Shown here piece after piece: positions 44,601 to 55,075 of a DNA stretch of 64,000 nt. The notes beneath the pieces are model-generated. The model had not been told where the DNA came from. It did not search any database and was given only the letters and a program-made list of their open reading frames with translations. Position 1 is the first letter of the stretch. The number at the start of each line of letters is the position of its first letter. Both the position numbers and the translations under genes were made by a program. This DNA is from Atriophallophorus winterbourni (lineage: Eukaryota; Platyhelminthes; Trematoda; Plagiorchiida; Microphallidae), in the NCBI GenBank assembly GCA_013407085.1, contig JACCGJ010010586.1, positions 42,379-106,378 on the forward strand, read 5' to 3'.

Positions 44601-45241
44601 CAGGAGCGAAGGGGTGAAAGAATCCGTGTTGATAGAGATCCGTCAGCTGCCGTCAACCTTCCTGGTAATTACCGTTTTTCATGTATATATTATGTGTTCG
44701 TTCAGTAAATGCACAGAAAACGTCTTATGCAGCTCCGAATGGATCCATATCACAAGAAAACCACAGCATTCCAGCTCACCACGTCTCCGAAGTAGAAAGA
44801 ATACCCACAGGTCTTCAGCGGCCGAATCAACACCCAAGCAATACATTTGAAAGAGTTGCATCTCCAGTTCCGTCACAGGATGCAAATTTGAACGCTCAGC
44901 TTAAAGCTCTTTTGGAGGATCTCGCTGATTCAGGTATCGAACATGTCAAGGAATCCATAATTGGTGCATTGAGTACAAACCCACTCATCCTGGAAGGTCT
45001 GCAAAGAATTATTGGTCCCATCAACCCATCAGACAGCGCCTCGAAGGTCTTAGGTTATATTTTCCAGCTGCTTTCAGAATTCACGAATCAACAATCCTCC
45101 GTGACCACCGACACAGGAATACAAACTTCTCGTGCCGGTCCTTCTACCTCGAGGCCGTTTGCTGATTCACAAGATAATCAACGCTATGATTCCTCGGGTG
45201 CATCACGGTACGAGCCATCCACTCGTTCTCAAAATCCCTGA
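32643..45241 (+). CDS. CDK12/CDK13-like protein kinase gene (12 coding exons)
   Basis: Coding exons: 32677-32712, 32742-32927, 32964-33455, 33490-33630, 43339-43472, 43513-43683, 43723-43912, 43946-44108, 44144-44337, 44371-44502, 44534-44664 and 44706-45241, all with GT-AG borders and agreeing phases. With two bases at 32643-32644 completing an ATG they give 836 codons including the stop. The protein has an Arg/Lys/Ser-rich N-terminus, a short [10 protein letters not shown] motif (about residues 246-255), a complete kinase domain (about 308-600) and a 180-residue tail. The domain has [31 protein letters not shown] and the T-loop [18 protein letters not shown], matching CDK12/13, which phosphorylate the RNA polymerase II tail with cyclin K in the nucleus. 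CDK9 is less likely because of the exact PITA[IV]RE region, HRDIKCSN and the C-terminal KKRRR helix. The N-terminal start is uncertain. Confidence 0.92.
32677..33630 (+). CDS. N-terminal exons of the CDK12/13-like gene
   Basis: Four exons separated by introns of 29, 36 and 34 nt. They encode a basic, low-complexity region: [19 protein letters not shown], clusters such as [20 protein letters not shown] and [20 protein letters not shown] (a weak RS-like domain as in CDK12), an acidic/proline-rich spacer, then [16 protein letters not shown]. The last exon ends in KWPK and splices to VCEL across the 9.7-kb intron; a Pro-Lys-[IV]-Cys text just before the kinase domain is typical of CDK12/13, which supports the join. 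Each exon has a stop in the reading frame within the following intron, so splicing is required. Confidence 0.85.
34150..34215 (-). repeat. Short fragment of the SINE-like repeat
   Basis: GCAGCACTTTGCCTGCATCAGGCTTGTGCTTTC resembles 39978-40012 in the same orientation. Too short to define further. Confidence 0.4.
35086..36624 (-). pseudogene. Reverse transcriptase of RTE-like element 1
   Basis: The 366-codon frame 36624-35524 holds [71 protein letters not shown] (catalytic Asp), [18 protein letters not shown] and [11 protein letters not shown] with both aspartates. One stop at 35524-35526 precedes an in-frame C-terminal part (35451-35086) with [20 protein letters not shown], a typical RTE tail. 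Only this stop damages the RT itself. Confidence 0.88.
36738..38352 (-). pseudogene. Endonuclease and linker of RTE-like element 1
   Basis: The frame from ATG 38352 gives a basic, Ser/Pro-rich leader and then an AP-type endonuclease: [33 protein letters not shown] with the catalytic Glu, [15 protein letters not shown] with the catalytic Asp and Asn. A frameshift near 37535 leads to [19 protein letters not shown], then [12 protein letters not shown] and the essential SDHALVRC motif (about 37270). The enzyme nicks target DNA for primed reverse transcription. The linker to the RT has [14 protein letters not shown]. Confidence 0.86.
38361..38625 (-). repeat. Dispersed repeat, partner of 4698-4965
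   Basis: It lies between the two RTE-like elements and joins the ATG of element 1, so it is either the 5' untranslated region of element 1 or the 3' end of element 2. The partner copy has lost everything else. Confidence 0.6.
39083..39614 (-). pseudogene. RT palm fragment of RTE-like element 2
   Basis: Two overlapping frames: 39614-39396 with [14 protein letters not shown] (first catalytic Asp region, FDS altered to SNS) and 39511-39083 with the [13 protein letters not shown] motif, the Y-A-D-E box and [12 protein letters not shown]. The frameshift between them is near 39500. It differs in sequence from element 1 but has the same domain order, so it is a second RTE family. Confidence 0.8.
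39788..40038 (-). mobile_element. SINE-like insertion within RTE-like element 2
   Basis: About 250 bases interrupt the RTE-like RT. The outer part (39792-39880) matches 60058-60150, and the inner part (39920-40036) matches 58978-59085 in inverted orientation. Shared text includes GCATGCAGCTCACT and CAATCAATTT on one side and, on the minus strand, CACGTGGGC(T/G)AAGATACT with GGCCTAG on the other. It has no coding frame. The name SINE-like rests on size and dispersal only. Confidence 0.55.
40931..41744. other. Intron sequence, no gene; short repeat at 41530-41600
   Basis: One 102-codon open frame (41101-41409, plus) has no family resemblance. The segment near 41530-41600 (CAGCCAGAAACCGCTAGTGG..., GATGTGAGCAACACATCACTTTGG) matches 61176-61245. 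Confidence 0.45.
41745..42000. repeat. Dispersed short repeat, partner of 5386-5640
   Basis: Starts GGGCGAGGGCGAGTGACTGG as its partner does and stays alignable for some 200-250 bases, after which the two diverge. It lies in the large kinase intron in the same orientation as its partner at 5386. Confidence 0.65.
43339..45241 (+). CDS. Kinase-domain and C-terminal exons of the CDK12/13-like gene
   Basis: Eight exons separated by introns of 40, 39, 33, 35, 33, 31 and 41 nt. Domain landmarks: glycine loop 43415-43450, ALKK lysine at about 43523-43534, PITAVRE at about 43566-43586, HRDIKCSN at about 43873-43896, DFGLARLY at 43965, T-loop YTNKV at about 44014, and the APE-equivalent RPPELLLG at about 44045. 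The kinase ends in the YRRRLRE and [14 protein letters not shown] segments and an MWSKKRRR helix. The last exon encodes a Ser/Gln-rich tail with a helical stretch [16 protein letters not shown]; it ends at TGA 45239-45241, with ATTAAA at about 45287 as a possible polyadenylation signal. All catalytic residues are present. Confidence 0.95.
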
Positions 45242-46280
45242 GTGTCCAAATCGGTCCTCGCCAGTGTTCAGGATGTCTAGCTGTATATAATTAAAACGAT
45301 TGTGATAAAGTTCGTTCCCATCCTATTTTTTCTCAATGTGAAGTGGTCTTTCGATTACCATGGCTTTCTTTATTCAATTCTGTTACTGCTTCACGGGCGT
45401 TCCGGATCACTAGTCACATTCTTGTCGTCATCCTATTGAGAGTTCACTACACATTGCTAAGATGATGAGGGTTCGCACAATTTGATTGTGAATTGGGTTT
45501 GCTTGTCATTTGGTCTAGTTGCGAACTAAAATTACGCAATCAACCGAGAGTTCTCATTTTTCTGCTGCAAGGAATTGTCTACACAGATATTAATCAGTTC
45601 TGCCAACTCGTTGACTCAACATTGAGCATTTGTATAAACATTTGATCGATACAACTTTATGTAGTGATGAATAATGTGATTAGGCGCTAAACAGTGTGAT
45701 GACGGTGAATAGTCAGTGCCTGAGATGATAAAACGTGAGCTTTTTATTGGTCGCCGACCGCTTGAATCGACAATTAGGTTTCGGTGTGATTTGCTCGCGG
45801 AGCTGATGAATTGCATAATCAGCTCTTCGCTGCTGAGCTGTCACTCGCTATCTATCGAGAATTCTGTGTCACACGCGAAACGTTTCCCAACCATGCTCTA
45901 ACCCATTGCATGCAAATTTCTTTTCAAGAGTTACAGTCGGATTCCATTCGACCTTGCAATAGAAAAGGTTGTAAATATCAGGGATACACGTAATGTATCG
46001 GATTTTCAAGCATATCGGTCCGAATTCTGGATTATGTTGAGACTTTTCCTTATCACGCCGCTTAGGTCCATTTTTGTTAGTCAGTAATACAGTATTGGCG
46101 ATGCGATTTCATGTAGTTAGCTGGGTGCCGGTCTCTCCTAATAATTTTCCAACACTGCTTAGTACGCATTTTATACCTGGGAAACAAGGATTAGGTATAA
46201 TTCCCCAAACGTTTTTTCCGAAGCGGGGATCGTAACATAAAACTCTTCATCATCGAGACTTACAAGTTCAATTTTAAATT
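45242..46280. other. No gene seen; kinase 3' flank
   Basis: Contains the presumed 3' untranslated region of the kinase gene. No other coding frame of interest. Confidence 0.45.
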
Positions 46281-46289
46281 TTCTAAAGT

Positions 46290-46400
46290 TGTTGGACCTA
46301 TGGCATTTAGTGAGTGCGAATACTACGGAAAACAGACACACATAGTGAGAATTCCTGTGGCGATTCCGTCTGAAATGTGGAAAATTAATCATAAATGATT
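46290..46400 (-). pseudogene. Small remnant of a CR1-like C-terminus
   Basis: On the minus strand a short segment reads HISDGIATGILTMCV in one frame, similar to HTHNGTAAGILIRC at the end of the element at 52366-52440. It is about 35 codons with a stop. Confidence 0.35.
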
Positions 46401-46557
46401 AAACTCGTCTCGCTTCTGTCTGTGTCGGAATAGAATTTCCAGATGCTTGTGTACACACACATTTAGTGTTACGGATGTTTCCGATTTTCTGACTCCCGTT
46501 GCATGGCACTTTATAAATTACCGTGAATGATGCAGACAATAACGAATGTCACTTTTT

Positions 46558-46705
46558 TGGCGCGAAGCGAATTTTCGAAGTGCCTTAACTCCCCTTCGCA
46601 ATGGCGAATAGTATCAAAGCGAATATCCGAAGTGCACTTCGCAATGGCGAAGCGAATATTCAACAATATTCGCTTCGCTTTAAATCCCAAAGCGAAGTAT
46701 TCGTT
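46558..46705. repeat. GCGAA-rich block with a perfect 14-bp hairpin
   Basis: The words GCGAA and TTCGC recur about ten times in 150 bases. The inverted repeat GCGAAGCGAATATT (46647-46660) and its exact complement (46665-46678) are separated by CAAC. No coding or element context was recognised. Confidence 0.85.
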
Positions 46706-47989
46706 ATTGTCTGGAATGATGTGATAAGATCAGAACAGCAATCACTTTTAGATCACTGTCAGCAGTTCAGATTTCGGTTTGTTTTGTAGTATGAAGCCTG
46801 TGTTTACCAAAAGTTGGAATAAATCAACTGGTGGGTCACACAGCTGCAGTTCCGCTCGTCATTAGTTAGCGTTACCCTGCGTAATGGCACCTGGTAAAGC
46901 ATCGTGTGCAAACTGATGATGCGCAGAATCCGCTTCTCGCTGCTGGACGTCGATCACGCCATCGTTGTGCAATTGATATCGATTGACCGAGTTCTGCCTA
47001 TCGCTGTGTGCGTTGCGGTTCATCATGCCTTGTGATCTACATCCATCGTCGACATCGACCAAAGAAGGTCAACAAGCAAACCCTACGTAAATAATGTTTC
47101 GCGATCGCAAATTTTGCGTAAGCACTTTTTCAGACCTCTGATATTGAATGTATCTGGCAACGCTGTCTTATTCGTCATCAGTTTGCAGGGGCTCATACGG
47201 CCGTTACTCTTATCTCGTTTCCTATGTGCAAGTCTTTACCGGTGATATGATTTCACCGCATGGATTAGGTACTAAGCTGTTGCAGTTATTTTCGCAGCCA
47301 ATATTGTACACATTTAGCATGAATATTGTGGGGATCCTGGTTCAGTACATTTTCCAAGGTGTGCAATCACGATGGGATTCGATCCTGGGCAATCCGATTG
47401 AAATTCGGACGTGCGCTATGCGACCACGGTCCCGGTAGGGCCGACGCCTAAATTTACTTTAGGAACGTCCGGCGGGTAAAACCTTGTCAACACATTATCC
47501 GTTACGGAAGCGATATAAGCTCTTCTGCACAAGAAACACATTTAGTTTAAGCTTATAGTTATTCGTGATCTGATAGATCGTCTGTTGGTGACACTGATTA
47601 TCTTTTCTGAATAGACGCATAACTTTGTTACGCAGATTCGAAAATATTAAGAGGCATCTGTTAAACTAATGAGTGGCATGTACAACATTGTACACTTGGT
47701 GCGTGCGATCTACACGACTACTGATTTGGACCTAAAATGCTCGTCTCCTTTATCGTTTTTTGTCGTATAACTTGGAACTCTGTCTTTTTGTCAAGGTTTC
47801 ATAGAGTGAATTCGGAATAGGAATTTAGAGATAAATTTCGTTGTACTATCATTCAAAAAGCCTACGTTCGGTTAATTCACTCGTTATTGTGTATGCCTTG
47901 TTTTTTCCGGCGTTTGTCAGACGATGACAAGCTTTTACTTTGACATTTTCGGTAATTCCCAAATATCAATTTTGCGCTTCGCTACTAGG
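46706..47989. other. No gene seen
   Basis: No open frame with family resemblance. No repeat partner noted. Confidence 0.4.
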
Positions 47990-50900
47990 TGGCATTCGGG
48001 ACAGTTTTAATTCAAGGATTTAGGGTTTAAAAGTTAATACTTTACAACACCACATGATTACGGTATGAATGAAAAATATAATAGTATGAAAGGAATAGAG
48101 AATATCAAATGTAAGGCTCATGAAGAATGATTTTCTTTTGCATGTGTATGTCAAATTTCGCTTTAAACACCGCCAGGTAAGGAGTGTCCACCAAAGAATT
48201 ATAGCACGTACGATGGAAAAATGGTGCTGACAATCAATACGGGAACTTGGGACATAAAGGGATAAGGTATGTCCGCGTGTCACTTTCACGTCACACACAT
48301 CAAGAAAGTGTTTTAGTGGATATCCTTCGGTAGGCACAATTCGATAAGTCAGAATAATATCGCGCCGTATCCTCCTTTGGGTAAAGTCGCCCAGACGTCT
48401 CAATCTTTCGGTTTACGGATTTGATAGATAGATTTGATAGATTTTATCAAAGAGCAATATCTTTTTGCAGCCAATAAGCCCAGACCTCTACCGCATACTC
48501 CACCGTAGGGTGAAGGTAAACGTTCACCATCCTTGATAACGTTAACAGCGAGAATCTTCCAAATATTCTTCTAAAGATACCTAACAATTAGCTGGCCTGT
48601 CGATATATATTATAGAAATAAACCGTGCTCTTCAGGTTTTCACTAATCAATACTCCAAGATCGTTTTCCAACGAGCTCCATTCCAAGTTTTCAATTCCCA
48701 ATCGATATGTTCATGGAACATTATTGCCAAGGTAGGGCATCTTGCTTCACCGTATGTTGGATTTCATATCATTCATAGTCACCAAATCCCTTTGCAGTTT
48801 CTCCTGTCATCTGTAGAAGTGATTTGAGTCTAAATTTTCATATCATCCGCCAACAGGACCATTCTGGATTATATGAGAGGGGGTAAATTGTTTATGTATA
48901 TTAGAAAGAGGAACGTGCCTAGCACGGATTATTTTGGTTTTGAACATTTGTGATAGCACTTTGTTTACTTTAACTCTGGCGTGGCGATCCGACAGGTAGT
49001 CGCACAACCATGAGTGGAATAGTTCACATATTCCTAAACGTATCCGTTTCTGAAGAAGCAAATGGTGATTGACTCTGTCAAAAGCCTTAGAAATGTTTAA
49101 GTAACAGACGTGAATGTAAGAACTTTTATCCAACTCCTTCGTACAGTCGTCTACTGCTATGAGAAGATTCGTTAGACAAGAGCGATGAGATCGAAAACAA
49201 ATTACGCAACTCAGTGTGCAACCAATCTTTCAGAGACTATACGTCCCATGACCTTACCAATAACAGTCAATAGTTTGACAGGACGATAATTTGCAGTATC
49301 AGATCGGCAGCCTACTTTGAAGTTAGGTGTAATCACGCCAGACTTCCAATCTTCCGGTATCACTCGCTTAAGCATCGAATAGTTAAACAGGCTCGAAAGC
49401 GGCTCACAAATCTGACGATGACAGAATCTGAGCACATCCGGTGTGATTCCATCCGCACCTGAGATTTTCTTAAATTTAGTCTGAGCAATTGACTTGCGAC
49501 AATCTCTGGATTTATCACAATTTCGTCCAATGTTTCGATTCCTGAGTCGACTGAATACTCACAACGTTCCACTGAAATCTTTGGCACGAACACTTCAGAG
49601 AAATAAATTGCGAGAGAATTTTTAGTTTCCAACGCGGTCTCAGTGAGTTTTTCACCATTATGGACAGCGAAAATACATGGTTTTACTTTTGCTTTAGCGT
49701 TCATGTTTTTGTGTAATAACTTAGGGTTGCGTTCCATTTTTGACAACAGCATCATTTGGCGCGCTTCCTTATCCTCTCGAATAAGTGAACTCACTTTGTT
49801 GCGTAGCATACGGAAATGTTGCCAGGATGTAGAATTATTTTAGGCTTTATGCGGCATCCACGCTACTGGCTTCAGCGCTATCCACTTTTTGTTCTGCGAA
49901 ACGAAGTTCATGTTCGGATCTTTTAGGAACGATCTGTGAGTTCTCGTCTATCTTCAGTTTCAGAAAATCAATAATTTCGTTCCATTGCGAATCAGGGCTT
50001 ATGCGGTCCGTTAGTCAATTATGAATCTGCACGAGCGATTTACTAAGGGCAAATTTATCTACCCGGCGAACCACTCAATTCAGAACTAGAGATTGATGAG
50101 TACTGCAAACATTGTGGAACACAAACATTGAATGGTCACTAAGACCCAGCGGAGCATGGAATCTGATCGCTTCGACAGATTGTTATTCCGATGTTAGCAC
50201 CAAATCCAAGACGGAGGGATGGTCAGAACCTCTTCTCCGAGTGCATTAGTGAACATGGTTGTATAAAGGGTCTGAATCTAGCACCACTTTAAATCGGTAT
50301 TCTAGAGTTTGTGGGAGAGAACGTCTCTGAGACAAAGGGTAGGCAGGTAAAAATCGCCCATAATAAGTATTGTTGCTTGCTGAGTGTGATTCAAGCGCTG
50401 AAGCACTTGGATTAACCTTTCGTTGTACGATTCCGTAGATGAAAGAAATCGGTAGACCACACCAATTATGCTAACTCCACTAGACAACAGTGTTAAGGAA
50501 CACCAAATTGTATCCTCGATTATGTGTTGTCTATCGGACGGCACTTGTGGCGATTATAATAATAAAGAGGAACACCGCCACCAATTCTCTCTCGGTCGTT
50601 CCTCATGGAATTCATATTTGGAATGGATATCTCCGTTGCAATCATGTGGGAAGAATACCATGTTTCTGTAATGACGATAATGTCAGATGAGTAGTGAGAG
50701 CATATCTCGGTTTACTCCGCTAATTTGTTAAAAAGGATTTGCGCATTTGTATATAAACATCTTATAAAGTTTGTAGTGTTCAGATCATGAAAGTTTATCA
50801 ATGGGCCGACTCGGTTAGAGTCGGAATGCTCACGTTTTTGGAGCTATCGCATGATATTCAGTTTGAACTGCATCTCTTGTCGTTGGTGGGTCGGTACTAT

Positions 50901-51290
50901 CCGACAAGCTGAACTTGACGTTTTGGGCTAGGTTTCTTCTATTAGCTTTCCATTCATGTTTGATACTATCGGTCATTTCAGTTGTGAAGATGGTTAGCTT
51001 TAAAGGGCTAGGACCATGCCCTTCATAGCTGGCAGACCGCGGTATCCTAAAAGCATCCCCAAGTATAGTTCTTTTAATACCGATTGTTTCAGCTAGGTAT
51101 TTCCAGTTTGTGATCGTGCTCAGACTTTTATTGAAAACGTACATCAGCAGCATCTTCCTTAACACCTCAAAATACAATGCTTCTTGGATTATTTTCTTCT
51201 CGAGATTTGTTCGAAGAATTTGGCTCACACCATGGTAGATCTGCATGGATACGACATGTAGACTCTGGAACACCTCTAACAAGGTAAGTA
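47990..51290 (-). mobile_element. CR1-like element with ORF1, endonuclease and RT remnants
   Basis: Read on the minus strand: an ORF1 segment (51282-50830, with FRIPRSASYEGHGPSPLKLT matching the second module of the ORF1 at 54189), endonuclease remnant (50544-50302: SIIGVVYRFLSST, ILIMGDFYLP), linker and RT (49809-48843: LLSKMERNPKLLHKNMNAKAK, NYRPVKLLTVIGKVM, HVCYLNISKAFDRVNHHLLLQ), and the C-terminus (48403-48020: RRIRRDIILTYRIV). Many frame breaks. It appears nearly full length but old. Confidence 0.78.
49360..49809 (-). pseudogene. Linker and RT fingers of the CR1-like element
   Basis: A 149-codon open stretch covering the segment between endonuclease and RT, with SLIREDKEARQMMLLSKM and the FSEVFVPKISVERCEYS region that precedes the RT in this group. 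The next part (49435-49211) continues in another frame with EPLSSLFNYSMLKRVIPEDW and NYRPVKLLTVIGKVMGRIV. Confidence 0.7.
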
Positions 51291-52259
51291 CTTAAGAGTA
51301 CGTTTTCCACATATTCTGCAGATTGCAGCGTTATTTGTAAAAGGCGAGGATCACGACATAGAACCTATTTCTTTGTTCTTTTGTATAACTTGTTTTTTTA
51401 TTTTACATTCCATTGAATGGAAAATTTTTCCCTTGTATGGTTTTGTGATCAGACGCGTCTGCAAACATCGACCTTTTTATTACGATTTGTTTATGTAAGC
51501 ATTCTTCCCCATTGGGTGATCCCTGGTGGCAGACAAATGTGGTTTACGGTGGGGAATCTTTTCGATTGTTTGTTTATATCAACCGGTTAAATAATTTGCC
51601 TGTACGTCTGCTGTTTATGCGAAACGTGAAGTCCAGGCGATTTTCATGAGCTCGTTATCGATTATTAACATGGTCAACAGTTTTATTCCTTTTCTTATCT
51701 AGAGATTGAAGTCGTTTTATTATATGTTCTATAACTATGATGGCAGCTTAATCGTACATTGTTTTAGACATTGTTGTTTCATTTTTAAATGCGTAGCTAT
51801 CGAGTGGATTCATTTTCCTGCACAAGATTGCTTCAATCTGCACTCTATTTGATGCTTCGTTCCGGTGCGTATGCTCACGGTTGTAGTATTTGCACAATTT
51901 GTGAGTGTTGACATTCAAAATTATGCGCAATATCAATCCTGAATATTTAGACTGACCGTCGCGTTGGGTGCTCCTCGTTTTACACGGGAAGAAAGTTCTT
52001 GTTGACAGCTCTCATTCATAAATTAGATTCAGACAGAGATGGATAAATCTGCTTATATATTTGCATTATAAATGACGTCCAAACTTTTAGGTTTTACAAA
52101 AAAGCATTTACCCTAACAATAACCAGAGAGTCGACATAGAGATTAAAGATTGAATATACAACATTTGTGGTTGAAAAAACAATTAAATTTCCAAAAACCA
52201 TAGTGTCGAACTATTGGTACAAATGCATATATCTATATGTATGTATGTATGCAATAACA
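51291..52259. other. No gene seen
   Basis: AT-rich. A 62-codon minus frame (51748-51936) has no clear relatives; it may be the decayed start of ORF1 of the element to its left. Confidence 0.35.
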
Positions 52260-54170
52260 AATTCAAAATCAATGGGTCGAGGATAGTTTAATAATAGTTA
52301 GGGGCAAACTTGGGATTAGCTCTCATATAATCGTCAAGTTTCGATTTGAATATACATAAACTGTTTTAGCTTACCAAATCGGCAGGTAGGGAATTCCCAA
52401 CAAAGCGCATGCACCGAATTAAAATACCTGCGGCAGTTCCGTTATGAGTGTGGTATTGCCAACTTGCAACCATGACCACGGCTGTTGCTGGATGGTCGAA
52501 TGTGGAATAATATATCCAGGGAGTGGGAAACAGTAGTAAAAATTTTGTATGTGAGGATGAGATCACCTCGCATTCTCCTTTTTGCAAGTGTTCTCAGCTC
52601 CAGTCGTCTGAGTCGCTCGACAAATGACGTATTTTCGAGTGCATTAACAAGCTTACAAGCTCTCTGATATATGCAATGCAGAATTAAAATGTCTTTTTGA
52701 AGCCATGGTGTCCACCCTACTGCAGTGTTGTCTAGAACCGGGTGTATGTATGTGTTCATCATGAGATGAAAATGTCTAAATATCCACCGTAACATACCGA
52801 GAAGCGGAGACGAGCTTTTGTAAACGGCTTCGCAGACCATTTATCAAACTACCGCAAATCCAGAAACCAATGTCCTTTTCTTCCGCGATGTACACCAGGA
52901 TTTTATCACCGAGCTTATATGGATAGGATAAGCCAAGGTCACGACCGATCTAAATGATCTAGACTTTTGTATATTCAATGGCAGTTTATTTTCGGATGAC
53001 CAGTTGTACAAAGCATTCAAATCGTTTTGTAGCGCAATACAGTCACCAGCATTGCTGATTCAGCTCCATATTTTTATATCATCAACAAACAGATTCATCC
53101 TACTATCATTTGTTATTGGCAAATCGTTCATATAGATTAGGAACAATATTGCTTCAATCACTGATCATGGTGGAACACCATTAATGACATCGATTTTATT
53201 CGATAATAAGCCGTTCACACGAAATCTGATGTGTATGTTGTTGAAGTAATCACGTATCAATTCATATAGTCTTCCAACAATACCGTGTTTCTTTAGCTTG
53301 TTCAAAGTTAATTATGTTCAACTCTGTCGAAAGCTTTAGAAATGTCCAGGTAGCACGCATGAATACAGCCCCCCACATCTACAACCCTCGTCTAATCATG
53401 TAAGCTTGTCAGCAAATTTGTTAGATAACAGCGATTTCTGCGAAATCCATGTTGTCCAACTGTCAAAAGTTCGTTCGTTTCCAGATGTTGCACTATTTCT
53501 GTGGTTATAATTCGCTCAAATACTTTTGATACCGAAGACAGCAATGTCACCGGCCTGTAATTTTTAACTTCAGAACTGCAACCACCTATGTAAATGGGTG
53601 TTATTTGTCCCAGTTTCCAGTCTTTTGGCGCCACACCAGCTTGGAGCAAATTATTAAACAAGCAGGATGGTGGTTTAGAGAGCTGCGCATGACAGGTGTT
53701 GAGCAGCTTTTGAGTTATCTCGTCTAGTCCAGGAGATTTCTTTACGTTTAATTGTCGTAAGTGCTGGTCTACCACCATCGAAGTAATCAATACTTCACTC
53801 AAGGTATTTCGGTCAAATCGAATGATTGGTTCCTGATCTGGCTCCGTGGATTTAGGCGCAAAAACTCCGGCATAAAAGTCTGCTAACATGTCAACGTTCT
53901 GTTTAATGGATTCAGTGAAGCCTGACAAAGTTTTTAGGACAAAGACTTCTGGTTTAATATTCGTTCTATCGTTTACAAGTGCTTCGGATTATGGTGCATC
54001 TTAGAAATCAATTGCGATGGAAAAATTTGTTTATCATCTCGAATTAAGCCGATAACTTTGCTTCGCAGTCGTGTAAATTGTGCCCAGCAATCAGCTGTGC
54101 TTAGGTCCAGTAGGCGTTGATACTGTTTCAGTTAAAAGTACTTTCTGCGGGTTCCACCAACACGCATCAC
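52260..54170 (-). mobile_element. CR1-like element, 5' truncated, RT only
   Basis: Minus strand: linker near 54110-54000, RT fingers and palm start (53928-53392: VAPKDWKLGQITPIYIGG, NYRPVTLLSSVSKVFERII, TVGQHGFRRNRCYLTNLL), a broken palm (HACYLDISKAFDRVE-like near 53370-53310), C-terminus (52840-52442: LQKDILILHCIYQRACKLVNAL, LRRLELRTLAKRRMRGDLIL). It meets a plus-strand element head to head at about 54180. Confidence 0.82.
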
Positions 54171-54188
54171 GTGATGAGAATTTGACTG

Positions 54189-55055
54189 ATGATTGAGTCA
54201 AAACTAAAGCCATCCTCCTCAAGTATTGTGTTTGAGAAACCATCTTCAAAAATTGTTTCGCTCAGGATTATCTGTACCAATGTGCCAGAGGCAACTGGGA
54301 CACAATTTTCGACCAGACAGCAGCATGATTTAACCAAATGGTCGGAACTGTGTAATAGGATGAGTCTAATAACAGTCAATCCGGTTTCACTGACTCGCTT
54401 GACTCGTGCTTTCAAAGCGCCGCACCAAGAAAAAACGAGATCGCTCAACGTAGTTTTGCAAAATGAAAAAGAACTAGAAGATATACTTTTATCGGCATAC
54501 TCGTTGCGAGACGGTGAAGAAAACACACCACGTATCTTTGTTGACATACCCTGGTCAGGACGGGCAAAATCGGCACTAAATAGGAACATTGGGAAAGTAA
54601 ACGTGCGCGACAGTCGTAGTCTTGTAATCCTGAACGTTCCTGAAGCTGCTGCTAGTCCAGATGCAAAGTGTAACCCCAACCACGACATAAAACAATGGAA
54701 ATTTATTAGTGACGCTATCCAAACGATTAATGCAGCTGTTATCGATACTTTTAGGATCCCGACATCACCGAAATCCGAAGGTAAAGCTATGCGCCCCCTC
54801 AAACCGACAATGTTGACAGACAGTATGGCTGATGCAGTTCTTAAAATTGGAAGCAATTTCGATACAAATTACCCCTTGAGATTAAAATTATTCCTAGACG
54901 CCCCAAAACGAATGCTAACGAGGGTGATGCCGAAAGTCGAAATACTGAGCAGAGTGAAAAGTCTAAACCTGGTGAAAAAACGGAATTCGGCGGACACTAA
55001 TGGAGTCGGTGAAAAAATTACCTACCTACCGACTCAGGCCGAGCCGTACGAGTAA
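54189..55055 (+). CDS. ORF1 protein with two RRM-like modules (288 codons)
   Basis: The frame contains two similar modules: module 1 about residues 20-105 (SLRIICTNVPEATG, HDLTKWSELCNRMSLITVN, RSLNVVLQNEKELEDILLSA) and module 2 about residues 137-235 (SLVILNVPEAAAS, HDIKQWKFISDAIQTINAA, KPTMLTDSMADAVLKIGSN). Each has a strand-helix-strand layout with a shared NVPEA core. The basic C-terminus follows. The first ATG in the frame probably does not represent the true N-terminus, since a related ORF1 at 57835 has a zinc-binding segment upstream. The product would bind element RNA. Confidence 0.68.
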   Translation: MIESKLKPSSSSIVFEKPSSKIVSLRIICTNVPEATGTQFSTRQQHDLTKWSELCNRMSLITVNPVSLTRLTRAFKAPHQEKTRSLNVVLQNEKELEDILLSAYSLRDGEENTPRIFVDIPWSGRAKSALNRNIGKVNVRDSRSLVILNVPEAAASPDAKCNPNHDIKQWKFISDAIQTINAAVIDTFRIPTSPKSEGKAMRPLKPTMLTDSMADAVLKIGSNFDTNYPLRLKLFLDAPKRMLTRVMPKVEILSRVKSLNLVKKRNSADTNGVGEKITYLPTQAEPYE

Positions 55056-55075
55056 TTTTATCTCATGAACCGTCT

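Noticed and set aside
45800..45830. CTGATGA text that could be a hammerhead ribozyme core (fluke SINEs can carry these)
   Set aside because: No GAAA partner and no matching stems at the right spacing.
46862..47062. 66-codon minus frame rich in His, Asp and Gln
   Set aside because: No homology recognised and no second copy; biased composition alone is not evidence of a gene.
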